DNA of 64,000 nucleotides from the NCBI RefSeq assembly GCF_014217625.1, contig NZ_CP043641.1, positions 868,001-932,000 on the forward strand, read 5' to 3'. Below are positions 35,253 through 43,704 of the stretch, one piece after another. The stretch is from Leifsonia shinshuensis (GTDB lineage Bacteria; Actinomycetota; Actinomycetes; Actinomycetales; Microbacteriaceae). The notes under the pieces were generated by a model. The model was not told where the DNA came from. It saw only the letters and a list, made by a program, of their open reading frames with translations, and ran no database searches. The position numbers and the translations under genes are program-made. The stretch's first letter is position 1, and each line of letters opens with the position of its first letter.

Positions 35253-36781
35253 GCCACGGCCTCCCGTGCGGCGTCGAGCCGCAGTTCGCCGGCGCCGATG
35301 GCCGCGGCGAACTCGGCGTCGTGCGTCGCGGCGACGACGGCGTGGCCCTCCCCGCGCAGGCCGGCGATCAGGTCGACGAGGCGCCGCCAGGTGTTCGCGT
35401 CCTGGCCGTAGGTCGGCTCGTCGAGGATCAGGAGGCGCGGGCGCGTCGCCAGTGCGGTCGCGACCGACAGGCGGCGCTTCTGGCCGCCGGAGAGCGTGAA
35501 CGGGTTCGCGTCCGCGAGGGCGAGAAGTGCGAGCGCCTCCAGCAGCTGCTCGGTGCGCTCCGCGATCTCCTCCGCCGGGAGGCCGAGTGCGCGGGGACCC
35601 GCGGCGAGCTCGTCGCGAACGGTGGAGGCGATGAACTGGTGCTCGGGGTTCTGGAAGACCGTGCCGATCCGGGTCAGCAGCTCGCGTGAGCGCCAGCCGC
35701 CGGGATCGGTGTCGGCGTCGCCCGCGAGCGCGGGTGCGGCGGCGAGGGCGCCGCCCAGGGCCGGCATCAGGCCGCCCAGTGTCAGGGCCAGCGTCGACTT
35801 GCCGACGCCGCTCGGGCCGGTGAGCGCCAGGGCGGAGCCCTCGGCGACGGACACGTCCGCGCGGAACGGGAGGGCGTGCGCCAGGAGGTTGGCGCTCACC
35901 CGGGAACGCCGTGCCCGACGGCCCGCGAACAGCGGCGGCCTGCCGACGGCGAGCGACCGGGCCTCCAGCAGCGGAGCGCCCGGCGCGACCGGACGCGCCG
36001 CCGGAACCGGCTCGTCCGGCAGCCACACACCGGCCTCCCGCAACCGGCCCGCCGTGTCGGCGAGCACCGCCTCCGGAGCGCCGTCGGCCAGTACGCCGCC
36101 CGCGGAGTCGAGCACGATCACCCGGTCCACCAGGTCCCGCCAGACGGCGACCCGGTGCTCCACGACGATCAGCGTCGCACCGGTCCGCTCGAGGACAGCG
36201 GACACGGCGTCCCTGACCTCCCGCGCACCCTCCGGGTCGAGGTTGGCGGTCGGCTCGTCCAGCAGCAGCAGGCCCGGCCGCATCGCGAGCAGGCCCGCCA
36301 GCGCGAGCCGCTGCTTCTGCCCGCCGGAGAGCTGCGCGGTCGAGCGGTCGAGCGGGAGACCGAGACCGACCGCACCCAGCGACCAGCGCACCCGCGACCA
36401 GAGCTCGTCGCGCGGGACGCCGAGGTTCTCGCAGGCGAACGCCACGTCGTCGCCGACGCGCGCGAGGATGACCTGCGCGTCCGGGTCCTGCAGCAGCAGC
36501 CCGGACCGGCCGCGCGCCTCCGCCGGAGACCGGCCGTCGACGCGGAGGTCGCCCTCCGCCTCGCCGTCGTCGTCGCCGCCGAGCACACCGGCGAGCCCGG
36601 CCAGGAGGGTCGACTTGCCCGCGCCGGACGCGCCGAGCAGCAGCACCCGCTCTCCCGGCTCGATCGACAGGCTCAGCCCGCGCACCGCCCAGGCGTTTCT
36701 GCCGGCGTGCCGCCAGCCCCAGTCGCCGACGTGGACGGCGACCGGGGCCGGCTGCGGGCCGGCCGGACTCAGTTCCGGCAT
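35249..36781 (-). CDS. ECF transporter double ATPase (fused EcfA-EcfA')
   Basis: A 510-residue fusion of two ABC ATPase domains. Domain 1 has Walker A GASGAGKST (about 51-59), LSGGQKQR and LLLDEPTANLDPEG; domain 2 has GPSGVGKST (about 307-315), LSGGQKRR and LILDEPTYGQD. Each has a Q loop (LLQDPDAQ; VFQNPEHQ). YkoD-type fused ATPases are typical for the HMP/thiamine-precursor ECF system. Lies 19 bp after the S-subunit gene. Confidence 0.92.
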   Translation of the reverse strand: MPELSPAGPQPAPVAVHVGDWGWRHAGRNAWAVRGLSLSIEPGERVLLLGASGAGKSTLLAGLAGVLGGDDDGEAEGDLRVDGRSPAEARGRSGLLLQDPDAQVILARVGDDVAFACENLGVPRDELWSRVRWSLGAVGLGLPLDRSTAQLSGGQKQRLALAGLLAMRPGLLLLDEPTANLDPEGAREVRDAVSAVLERTGATLIVVEHRVAVWRDLVDRVIVLDSAGGVLADGAPEAVLADTAGRLREAGVWLPDEPVPAARPVAPGAPLLEARSLAVGRPPLFAGRRARRSRVSANLLAHALPFRADVSVAEGSALALTGPSGVGKSTLALTLGGLMPALGGALAAAPALAGDADTDPGGWRSRELLTRIGTVFQNPEHQFIASTVRDELAAGPRALGLPAEEIAERTEQLLEALALLALADANPFTLSGGQKRRLSVATALATRPRLLILDEPTYGQDANTWRRLVDLIAGLRGEGHAVVAATHDAEFAAAIGAGELRLDAAREAVA

Positions 36782-36800
36782 GACAGCGTCCCTGCCGCGC

Positions 36801-37421
36801 CTAGACCCGTCCCGTGACCTCGCGACCGGCCGCGAACCGGCTCAGCGCCCCGGTACGGGCGATCGCTTTGACCAGCAGCCACGAGCCCAGGCCCGCGACG
36901 ATGACGCCGGAGATCGTCGTCGTGATCGTGTAGACGATCGCGAACTCCGGCTTCGCGCCCGGGTAGGAGTACAGCAGGTCGAGGATCGACTCGGCGATGC
37001 CGGTGCCCGCGCCCGCGAGCAGCGCCGTCACCAGGTTCCAGCGCGCGTAGAGGAAGATCGCGAAGACGATCTCCGCGCCGAGGCCCTGGACCACACCGGA
37101 CAGCAGCGTGGCGAAGCCCCACTGCGTGCCGATCAGCATGGAGACGACCGCGGCGACGATCTCGCCGTAGAGCGCCGCTCCGGGCTTGCGGACGATCAGC
37201 GCGACGAGGACCCCGGCGAACAGCCACGGGCCGTTGAGGATGCCCTGGAAGCCCGGGAGGACGGCGGTCACCGGCCCCGAGATCGGGTTGTAGGCCTGAC
37301 CCCAGACCCAGAAGACGACGCCGGCTGCGACGGCGACGACGCTGGCGACGACGATGTCGACGACCCGCCAGCGGAGGACGCGCCTGGTCGGCGCGGAGAC
37401 GGACGAAATGGTTGCGTGCAC
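36801..37421 (-). CDS. ECF transporter S component, YkoE family (HMP/thiamine precursor)
   Basis: A 206-residue integral membrane protein with about six helices, matching the YkoE family of substrate-binding S components: RVVDIVVASVVAVAAGVVFW at the start and the GAEIVFAIF, GIAESI and TTTISG segments in helices. YkoE with fused YkoD and YkoC is assigned to hydroxymethylpyrimidine or thiamine-precursor uptake. The TPP riboswitch in its leader strongly supports this. Starts at GTG with AAAGGG about 9 nt upstream. Confidence 0.88.
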   Translation of the reverse strand: MHATISSVSAPTRRVLRWRVVDIVVASVVAVAAGVVFWVWGQAYNPISGPVTAVLPGFQGILNGPWLFAGVLVALIVRKPGAALYGEIVAAVVSMLIGTQWGFATLLSGVVQGLGAEIVFAIFLYARWNLVTALLAGAGTGIAESILDLLYSYPGAKPEFAIVYTITTTISGVIVAGLGSWLLVKAIARTGALSRFAAGREVTGRV

Positions 37422-37465
37422 TGTTCGTGCCCTTTCTGTTCAGAAATGAGGGCACGGGATGTGAG

Positions 37466-37560
37466 ATGCCTCCCTGCGCTGGCATGACCCAGATCAGGTT
37501 CGACGGTCGAAACTTGGAGAAGCTTCCTCTCAGCCCGGCTCACCGGACTCCCGTGTTCAG
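37466..37560 (-). promoter_or_regulatory. TPP riboswitch (THI element)
   Basis: On the minus strand the leader contains the thi-box words in order: CGGGAGTCCGG near the 5' end, GGCTGAGAGG, then GAACCTGATCTGGGTCATGC, CAGCG and CAGGGAGG. These form the pyrimidine-sensor and pyrophosphate-sensor arms. CACGGGA at the 5' side (37549-37555) is complementary to TCCCGTG just past the aptamer (37453-37459), a possible P1 extension or switch pairing. The start codon is 32 nt further on. TPP binding should turn the ECF operon off, probably at translation since no terminator is obvious. Confidence 0.96.
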
Positions 37561-37600
37561 GAGTTCAGTGTAGACCGCCGGGCGCCTGCGCGAGCGCGCG

Positions 37601-37930
37601 TTATCGCTTGAGCGCGCGGATGACCCGCGCCCAGGCGTGGCCGGCCACCCACACGAACGGGATGGCGACCGCGAGCAGCGTGATCAAGTTCGGCCGGAAC
37701 CGCACGCCCGTCTCGTCGCTGATGTAGGCGCCGAACGGGACAGCGGCGCCGCCGCCTCCCGCTCCGCCCGGCGCGGAGTCCTCGCCGGGGCCTTCGCCGG
37801 CGCCGAAGCCGAACTGCACCGCGGCGACGGGGACGATCGTGGTGCCGTCGACGACGATCGGCTCGCCGTAGACCGACTTGATTCCGGAGGAGCTCATCGT
37901 CTCGGCGAGCTTGAGGCTGAGGTTACTCAT
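37601..37930 (-). CDS. GerW/YtfJ-family protein
   Basis: A 109-residue protein with the GerW-family core IKSVYGEPIVVDGTTIVPVAAVQFGFGAGEG (residues 17-47, described here by its key words VYGEPI, TTIVPVA, FGFG), a Gly-rich loop, and one C-terminal hydrophobic segment. In Bacillus the family affects spore germination; in non-sporulating actinobacteria its role is unknown. TACGGT at 37937-37942 is 6 nt before the ATG (leaderless). Confidence 0.82.
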   Translation of the reverse strand: MSNLSLKLAETMSSSGIKSVYGEPIVVDGTTIVPVAAVQFGFGAGEGPGEDSAPGGAGGGGAAVPFGAYISDETGVRFRPNLITLLAVAIPFVWVAGHAWARVIRALKR

Positions 37931-37993
37931 GGGTTCACCGTACCCGGCGGCTCCCGGCGTGACCAGGGCGGTTCTGCCGGAGGCCCGTGCTCG

Positions 37994-39268
37994 TCAGTCG
38001 CTCAGCCAGCGCGGGTTGCGGCCGTCCCGCTCGGCCTGCTCGGCGTCGCGCGACCTGCGCACCAGGGAGGCCGGCCCGATGGTGCCGCGACCGAAGCGCG
38101 CGCTCACCGCGTCCAGTGTGCGTTCCGCCTCCCGCCACTCCTCGTCCGGGTCCCAGAGCGCGAGCGCGTCGCCGCCGGCGTCGGCGAGCTGCTCGGCCCG
38201 CACGCCGATCAGCCGGATCGGGGTGTCCTTCAGGTGGAGGTCGAGCGCCTCGAAGACGTCCCAGGCCTCCTCGAACAGCCGCCGGCCGACGTTGGTCGGC
38301 TCGGCGAGGGTGCGCGAGCGGGTGATCGTGCGGAAGTCGGAGAACCGCACCTTGATCGCGATGGTCCTGCCGACCATCCCGTGCTTGCGCAGGCGCTCCC
38401 CGACCCGGCCGGAGAGCCGAAGCAGCTCGCGGCGCAGGGTGTCGGCGTCGGTCACGTCGACGGAGAACGTGTTCTCGTGGCCGATGCTCTTCTCGCGGGA
38501 GGCGGTGACGATCCGGCGTGGGTCGCGGCCGTTGGCGAGTTCGTGCAGCCGGTGCGCGCTCGCGTCGCCGACGGCGCGCTGCAGGACGGTCAGCGGAGCG
38601 TCGGCGAGGTCGGCGACGGTCTTCATCCCCATCCGCTCCAGCGACGCCTGCGTGCTGGCGCCGACGCCCCAGAGCGCGCCGACCGGCAGCGGACGCAGGT
38701 AGGACACCGTGTCGGCGGGCGGGATGACGAGAAGGCCGTCGGGCTTGGCGTGGCCGGAGGCGAGTTTGGCCATGAACTTCGTGCCGGCGACGCCGACCGA
38801 GCAGGTGAGCCCGGTCTCCTCCTTCACGCGCGAGCGGATCAGCTCGGCGATGCGCCGCGGCGAGCCGAGCAGCCGGCGCGTGCCCGCGACGTCGAGGAAC
38901 GCCTCGTCGATGCTGAGCGGCTCGACCAGCGGCGTCACCTCGTGGAAGATGTCCATCACCTTGCCGGAGTACTCGGTGTACTTCTCGTAGTGCGGCGGCA
39001 GGATGATCGCGGTCGGGCACAGCCGCAGCGCCTGGGAGACCGGCATGGCGCTGCGGACGCCGAACCGGCGCGCCTCATAGGTCGCGCTGGTGACGACCCC
39101 GCGGCCGCCTGCGTGGCCGACGATCGCGGGCTTGCCGCGGGCGTCCGGGCGGTCCAGGAGCTCGACCGAGGCGAAGAAGGCGTCCATGTCGACGTGCAGG
39201 ATCGTGGCGTCGGAGTCGTCGACGTCAGCGGTCGTCACCCGCCGGTCGCTGCCGTCCGCCTTACCCAC
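37994..39268 (-). CDS. dinB: DNA polymerase IV (Y family)
   Basis: A 424-residue translesion polymerase. Catalytic carboxylates are in ILHVDMDAFFASVE (Asp26 and nearby Asp28) and LSIDEAFLDV (Asp121, Glu122). The little-finger domain follows, and the C-terminus lacks a clear beta-clamp QLSLF motif, ending in DRNPRWLSD-like residues. GTG 39268 has GGGAGGTG upstream. No SOS box was recognised in the short promoter region. Confidence 0.93.
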   Translation of the reverse strand: MGKADGSDRRVTTADVDDSDATILHVDMDAFFASVELLDRPDARGKPAIVGHAGGRGVVTSATYEARRFGVRSAMPVSQALRLCPTAIILPPHYEKYTEYSGKVMDIFHEVTPLVEPLSIDEAFLDVAGTRRLLGSPRRIAELIRSRVKEETGLTCSVGVAGTKFMAKLASGHAKPDGLLVIPPADTVSYLRPLPVGALWGVGASTQASLERMGMKTVADLADAPLTVLQRAVGDASAHRLHELANGRDPRRIVTASREKSIGHENTFSVDVTDADTLRRELLRLSGRVGERLRKHGMVGRTIAIKVRFSDFRTITRSRTLAEPTNVGRRLFEEAWDVFEALDLHLKDTPIRLIGVRAEQLADAGGDALALWDPDEEWREAERTLDAVSARFGRGTIGPASLVRRSRDAEQAERDGRNPRWLSD

Positions 39269-39372
39269 CGATCACACCTCCCAAAGATCCCACCTCCCGC
39301 CATGGGTCAATCCTCGCATCCGGGCACGACATCCGGCCTGTCGCCGTGCGATCGCAGCGCTAGCGTTGAGCC

Positions 39373-40377
39373 ATGGAATTCAGATACCTCGGCGACAGCG
39401 GTCTCAAGATCTCGGAGATCATCTACGGCAACTGGCTCACGCACGCTTCCCAGGTCGAGAACGAGACGGCGACGCAGTGCGTCCACGCCGCCCTCGACGC
39501 CGGCATCAGCACGTTCGACACCGCGGACGCGTACGCGAACACGGCCGCGGAGCAGGTGCTCGGCGACGCCCTGAAGGGCCAGCGCCGCCAGTCGCTGGAG
39601 ATCTTCACCAAGGTCTACTGGCCGACCGGCCCGAAGGGCCACAACGACACCGGCCTCTCGCGCAAGCACATCCTCGAGTCCATCGACGGCTCGCTCACCC
39701 GGCTCGGCACCGACTACGTCGACCTCTACCAGGCGCACCGCTACGACTACGAGACGCCGCTGGAGGAGACGATGCAGGCCTTCGCCGACATCGTCCGGCA
39801 GGGCAAGGCGCTCTACATCGGCGTCAGCGAGTGGACGGCCGACCAGCTCCGCGCCGGGCACGCGCTGGCGAAGGAGCTCGGCTTCCAGCTCATCTCGAAC
39901 CAGCCGCAGTACTCGATGCTCTGGCGGGTGATCGAGAAGCAGGTGGTCCCGGCCTCCGCCGAGCTCGGCATCTCGCAGATCGTCTGGTCCCCGGTAGCGC
40001 AGGGCGTGCTGACCGGCAAGTACCTGCCGGGCGCGCCGCTCCCCGAGGGCAGCCGCGCCGCCGACGACAAGGGTGGTGCGAACGCGATCAAGGGATTCCT
40101 CCGCGACGACGTGCTGACCTCGGTGCAGCGGCTGAAGCCGATCGCGGACGAGCTCGGCGCGACGATGGCGCAGCTCGCGATCGCGTGGGTGCTGCAGAAC
40201 CCGAACGTGTCCGGCGCGATCGTCGGCGCGTCCCGGCCGGAGCAGGTGGCCTCCAACGTGAAGGCGGCGGGAGTGCGGCTCAGCGGCGACGTGATGGCGC
40301 GCATCGACGAAGCGGTCGGGGACGTCGCGGTGACCGACCCGGCGGAGACGACCTCCCCGGCGCAGCGGGTGGCGTAG
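39373..40377 (+). CDS. Aldo/keto reductase
   Basis: A 334-residue NADPH-dependent oxidoreductase (TIM barrel) of the voltage-gated K+ channel beta-subunit-like AKR group. Catalytic tetrad: Asp49 and Tyr54 in FDTADAYAN, Lys80 in FTKVYW, His122 in YQAHRYD. The NADP-binding GASRPEQVASNVKA segment is near the C-terminus. TAGCGT at 39361-39366 lies 6 nt before ATG (leaderless). The substrate is unknown; no dependent pathway is adjacent. Confidence 0.92.
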   Translation: MEFRYLGDSGLKISEIIYGNWLTHASQVENETATQCVHAALDAGISTFDTADAYANTAAEQVLGDALKGQRRQSLEIFTKVYWPTGPKGHNDTGLSRKHILESIDGSLTRLGTDYVDLYQAHRYDYETPLEETMQAFADIVRQGKALYIGVSEWTADQLRAGHALAKELGFQLISNQPQYSMLWRVIEKQVVPASAELGISQIVWSPVAQGVLTGKYLPGAPLPEGSRAADDKGGANAIKGFLRDDVLTSVQRLKPIADELGATMAQLAIAWVLQNPNVSGAIVGASRPEQVASNVKAAGVRLSGDVMARIDEAVGDVAVTDPAETTSPAQRVA

Positions 40378-40386
40378 CCGGCTCGC

Positions 40387-41013
40387 TCAGACCAGCGCGG
40401 CGACGAGCGGGCGGAACCAGTCGCGGAACGCCCGCGAGTCGTCGCGCAGCGAGGCGCTGACGACGACGGTGTGCGGTCCGACGATCCACGCCCCGCGCTC
40501 CGCGAGCGGGAGCACATCGATGTCGAGCCGGAAGTACCCGGCCTGGCGGCGCAGGTCGTGCTCCCGCTCGTGGACCACGTCCACGATGTCGGCGGCGCGC
40601 GTCGCGTGGTGCTCGATGCTCGCCCGCGCGTACTCGGCTCGGCGCTCGCGGGCCCAGCGCGCCGCCGTCTCGTGCTGTGCGAGAACGATGTCCTGCAGCT
40701 CGATCGCGCGGTCGAGCGCGGTGAAGTGCGGGGGCTGCAGCAGCGGTGTGAGCGGACGGTGCTCCCGGTCGGCTGCACGCTCGAAGAGGGCGTGCCACTG
40801 CGTCTCCAGGACGTCCCTCGCGGCCAGGGTCGCGGCTCCGCCACCGCGTTCGGGAGCGCCGTGCAGCGCCGGCACGACGGCCGGCGACACCCGAGGGAGG
40901 GCGGGTTCGAGGGTGTTGTCGAGGCCGACGAGGTCGCGCAGGGCGAGCGCGATCAGCAGATCCCAGGGACAGTCCTCGGTGACCTGCCATCGAAGAGTGC
41001 CCTCGACGAACAT
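40387..41013 (-). CDS. Conserved hypothetical protein
   Basis: A 208-residue soluble, His/Arg-rich helical protein with no motif I can assign. The central region (about 70-150) looks like a long helical hairpin (ARWARERRAEYARASIEHHATRA region). The ATG is preceded by TACAAT (41020-41025) with a 6-nt spacer, a near-ideal -10 box that implies a leaderless mRNA. Ends 9 bp from the convergent AKR gene. I do not recognise a family. Confidence 0.65.
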   Translation of the reverse strand: MFVEGTLRWQVTEDCPWDLLIALALRDLVGLDNTLEPALPRVSPAVVPALHGAPERGGGAATLAARDVLETQWHALFERAADREHRPLTPLLQPPHFTALDRAIELQDIVLAQHETAARWARERRAEYARASIEHHATRAADIVDVVHEREHDLRRQAGYFRLDIDVLPLAERGAWIVGPHTVVVSASLRDDSRAFRDWFRPLVAALV

Positions 41014-41019
41014 GCAGTC

Positions 41020-41025
41020 ATTGTA
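41020..41025 (-). promoter_or_regulatory. -10 box TACAAT, leaderless promoter
   Basis: TACAAT on the minus strand ends exactly 6 nt before ATG 41013, with no SD. The closest match to a consensus -10 seen in the window. Confidence 0.6.
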
Positions 41026-41077
41026 AGAGCAGCCGGTGACCTCCAGCAGTGCGTTCCGGAGTCCGCTCAGGGCGCGT

Positions 41078-41614
41078 TCAGCCGCGCCGGTCGAGCTCGG
41101 CGAGCAGCCGCAGGACGGTGCGCTGGTTGCGGCCCGTCGCGACCGGCCCGAGGCTGCGCCAGAACGCGGCGGGGACGACCGACTTGGAGACGCCGAGCGG
41201 GCTCCACTGGTAGATCGCGCGGTCGCCCAGCCGGACCACCTCCGGGGCGAGATCGGCGTCCTCTGGCGCGGTCACCCCGGACGGCACGTCGTGGTCGAGG
41301 AAGGTGACGACGAGCCGGGAGTCGTCGTCGGAGGCCTCCAGCAGCGGGTTGTCGGCCGCGATCCGGCGGAAGCGGTCCTCCGGCAGCAGGACGACGCCGA
41401 CCGATACCCCGGAGGACTCCGCCAGCGCAGCGACCACCGCCTCGGCCTGAGCGGCCGTCGGCGCGCCCGATCCGCGGAAGACGGCGTTCCCGCTCTGCAG
41501 CAGCGTCCCCACCTCCTCGAAGCCGGCCGCCTCGAACGCGGCGGCCAGGTCGGCCTTCGCGACGCGCGCGTTCCCGCCGACGTTGATGCCGCGGACGAGG
41601 CCGACCCCGAGCAC
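41078..41614 (-). CDS. DUF1697 family protein
   Basis: A 178-residue protein with the DUF1697 opening LVRGINVGGNARVAKADLAAAFEAAGFEEVGTLLQSGN (read by key words RGINVGG and LLQSGN). Length is usual for the family; biochemical role unknown. GTG 41614 is 2 nt after the stop of the upstream gene on the same strand, placing it last in the yidC-containing operon. The longer upstream frame is not needed. Confidence 0.85.
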   Translation of the reverse strand: MLGVGLVRGINVGGNARVAKADLAAAFEAAGFEEVGTLLQSGNAVFRGSGAPTAAQAEAVVAALAESSGVSVGVVLLPEDRFRRIAADNPLLEASDDDSRLVVTFLDHDVPSGVTAPEDADLAPEVVRLGDRAIYQWSPLGVSKSVVPAAFWRSLGPVATGRNQRTVLRLLAELDRRG

Positions 41615-41616
41615 GC

Positions 41617-41928
41617 TCAGGCCTCCGCAGGCTCGGCCGCGACCAGCAGTGTGGACGGGATGGTCGCGTGCTCGTAGGGGCCGGTGCCGTCGCGGCGGCG
41701 CTGCGGCTCGCTGAACGCGACCACCCACGTCGTGAAGCCGTCGTTCGGCAGCGACACGTGCCGGAGGCTGCGGTCGCCGGAGGCGATGATCACCCCGGTC
41801 GGCTCGCCCGGCCAGTCGTCGGACGACGGCGGCTCCTGCTCGACGACGTACACCTGCACGCCGACGCCGAGCCCGGGCATCGCCTCGCGGGGGTCGCGGG
41901 GCGGGCGGGGACGATCACGCTTCCACAT
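41617..41928 (-). CDS. Hypothetical protein
   Basis: A 103-residue protein with a basic, Pro-rich N-terminus (MWKRDRPRPPRDPRE) and a beta-strand-rich remainder (VQVYVVEQEPP, GVIIASGD, TTWVVAFSEPQRR). No family recognised. Overlaps the acetyltransferase gene by 14 nt and precedes the DUF1697 gene by 2 nt, so it sits in the same transcript. Confidence 0.62.
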   Translation of the reverse strand: MWKRDRPRPPRDPREAMPGLGVGVQVYVVEQEPPSSDDWPGEPTGVIIASGDRSLRHVSLPNDGFTTWVVAFSEPQRRRDGTGPYEHATIPSTLLVAAEPAEA

Positions 41929-42529
41929 GGTTCAAGCATCCCATCACGATCGCGTCGACCCACTCACCGTCCCAGCGGAGCGCGTCGCGCCTGCGGCCCT
42001 CCACGACGAAGCCAGCCTTCTCGTAGGCGCGCTGCGCGCGCGGATTGAAGGCGAAGACCTCCAGCTCGACCCGATGCAGGCCGACTGTGGCGAAAGCGTG
42101 CTGCAGCACCGCCCTGGTCGCCTCCGTGCCGTAGCCGGCCCCGAACCACTGCGGCGAGCCGAGCATGATCCGGAAGCCCGCCGACCGGTTGTCCGCGTCC
42201 ACGTCGTTGAGGACGACCTCGCCGAGGTGGGCGCCGTCGGCCGTGCGCAGGATCGCCCAGTCCGCCCGGCCCTCCAGCCGGGCGAGGCCGGCGAGCCAGT
42301 CGCGGACGCCCTCCTCGGTGAATGCGGTGTGCGTGCCGGTCAGCCGCATCACCTCGGGCTCGTGGAGGGACGCCCAGGTGCCGTCGAAGTGCGCGGGACC
42401 GAGCGGGACGAGCGTCAGCCGCTCCGTCGTCAGCGTCGGGACGGGCTTCAGTGCGACGTCGATGGCTCGGTCCTCCCTCGTTCCGGGTCGAGCAGGCGGC
42501 GCAGCGTCGCGCGCTCGACGACGGTCCAC
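41915..42529 (-). CDS. GNAT N-acetyltransferase (RimJ/RimL-like), start uncertain
   Basis: A RimJ-type acetyltransferase domain: LTTERLTLVPLGPAHFDG at the N-terminal end, then GFRIMLGSPQWFGAGYGTEATRAVLQHAF with the acetyl-CoA loop, and LEVFAFNPRAQRAYEKAGFVVEGRRRDAL. The domain begins right at the yidC stop (42448-42450). No ATG, GTG or TTG lies near that point in frame. The nearest canonical start is GTG 42529, 82 nt inside yidC, used here (204 residues). Alternatives are CTG 42451 overlapping the yidC TGA (CTGA), or an ATC 18 nt upstream that follows GGGAGGA. The family call is firm, the start is not. Confidence 0.75.
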   Translation of the reverse strand: MDRRRARDAAPPARPGTREDRAIDVALKPVPTLTTERLTLVPLGPAHFDGTWASLHEPEVMRLTGTHTAFTEEGVRDWLAGLARLEGRADWAILRTADGAHLGEVVLNDVDADNRSAGFRIMLGSPQWFGAGYGTEATRAVLQHAFATVGLHRVELEVFAFNPRAQRAYEKAGFVVEGRRRDALRWDGEWVDAIVMGCLNHVEA

Positions 42530-43209
42530 GCCGTCGTCGTCAGAATGTACACGGCGGCTGCCAGCGGCACGAACGCCGCGAAGACCACGGTGACGTACGG
42601 CAGGAACGACAGCGCGCGGACCACGCCGGTGGGCGCCGGCGAGCCGTCCGGCTGCGGGAGGGCGAGCACACGCCGAGACACCGTGGTCACCGCGGCGATC
42701 AGCAGGAGCACGGCCGCGTAGACCAGGAATCCCGGCCACACCGATCCGGCGCCGGCGAGTCCGACGAAGCTGGTGCCGAGCGGCGCGCCGAGCACGTGCA
42801 CGTCGAGCAGCGCGTTCGCGTGGCCTGCGACGGTCGCATGGGTGAAGAGCGCGTAGACCAGCGAGATGACCGGGAGCTGCGCGAGCAGCGGCAGCATCCC
42901 GGCGAACGGGGAGGTCCGCTCCGCCTGGTAGAGCTCCATCGTCTTGCGGGCGAGCAGTTCGCGGTCTGTGCCGTGCTTCCGCTGGAGCTCGGCGAGTGCC
43001 GGGGCGAGCCGGCGGCGGGTGTACTCGGCGCGCACCTGGCTGACGCCGACGGGGAGGAGGATGGCGCGCACGATCATCGTCAGGACGACGATCGCGACGA
43101 TTCCCGCCGCTGCGCCCGCGATGGGCTCTGCGGCGGCGGAGAGGGCGGTGACGAAGCCGTAGGCCGCGTCGAGGACGGCCGCGATCGGCGGCCACGAGAA
43201 GAAGTCCAT
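42448..43209 (-). CDS. yidC: Membrane protein insertase YidC/Oxa1 family (paralogue)
   Basis: A 253-residue short YidC: five to six hydrophobic segments (about 10-30, 35-60, 105-130, 155-175, 200-245), a positively charged cytoplasmic hairpin (QVRAEYTRRRLAPALAELQRKHG) and the conserved groove Arg in IVRAILLPVGVSQ. It lacks the large periplasmic loop of proteobacterial YidC. Gene neighbours are not rnpA/rpmH, so this is a second, non-oriC copy. Start ATG 43209 is followed by MDFFSW; the longer frame is not needed. Confidence 0.87.
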   Translation of the reverse strand: MDFFSWPPIAAVLDAAYGFVTALSAAAEPIAGAAAGIVAIVVLTMIVRAILLPVGVSQVRAEYTRRRLAPALAELQRKHGTDRELLARKTMELYQAERTSPFAGMLPLLAQLPVISLVYALFTHATVAGHANALLDVHVLGAPLGTSFVGLAGAGSVWPGFLVYAAVLLLIAAVTTVSRRVLALPQPDGSPAPTGVVRALSFLPYVTVVFAAFVPLAAAVYILTTTAWTVVERATLRRLLDPERGRTEPSTSH

Positions 43210-43294
43210 GGGTGATATCCCTGCTGTCGGAACGAACGAAGACGTCGTCTGGCCGCGCAGAAGCGAAGAGACGCAGCGAGCGGGAAGCGCCCGG

Positions 43295-43618
43295 CTACGC
43301 GACCGGCAGGAGGATGCCCGGTGCTCTCGGGCGCGGACGGCCGTCGGCGTCCGGGTCGGACTGGCTCTCCAGGAGCCAGCCTGCGGTGGGCTGCAGCGGG
43401 TTCGACCAGACGGCGCGGACCCGCAGGGAGGCCGCGAGCGCGGCGACGGAGCGCACGGCCGCGGTCGCCGCGACCGCGACGATCCCGATCGCGCCGGCCA
43501 GGCCGGCAAGGGCGATGAGACCGGAGACGCCTCCGGGCCACGCCGCGGAGTGCCACAGCACCGACAGACCGGAGCCGGGCGCGAAGAAGCGCGCCAGGAA
43601 CTCCAGCAGACCGGTCAT
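43295..43618 (-). CDS. DUF6412-like small membrane protein
   Basis: A 107-residue protein with one to two membrane helices (about 30-60, GLIALAGLAGAIGIVAVAATAAVRS) and a basic Pro-rich C-terminus. It lies 85 bp upstream of the yidC paralogue on the same strand, a pairing I recall from related actinobacteria. I used ATG 43618; a GTG two codons earlier is possible. Function unknown. Confidence 0.7.
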   Translation of the reverse strand: MTGLLEFLARFFAPGSGLSVLWHSAAWPGGVSGLIALAGLAGAIGIVAVAATAAVRSVAALAASLRVRAVWSNPLQPTAGWLLESQSDPDADGRPRPRAPGILLPVA

Positions 43619-43704
43619 GAGCACGACCGTAACGCATCCGCCCGCCGGGCCGCTTGCACGTTCGCCGTGAGCGGAGCGGACCCGAACAGGAGCAAGATGG
43701 AGGC

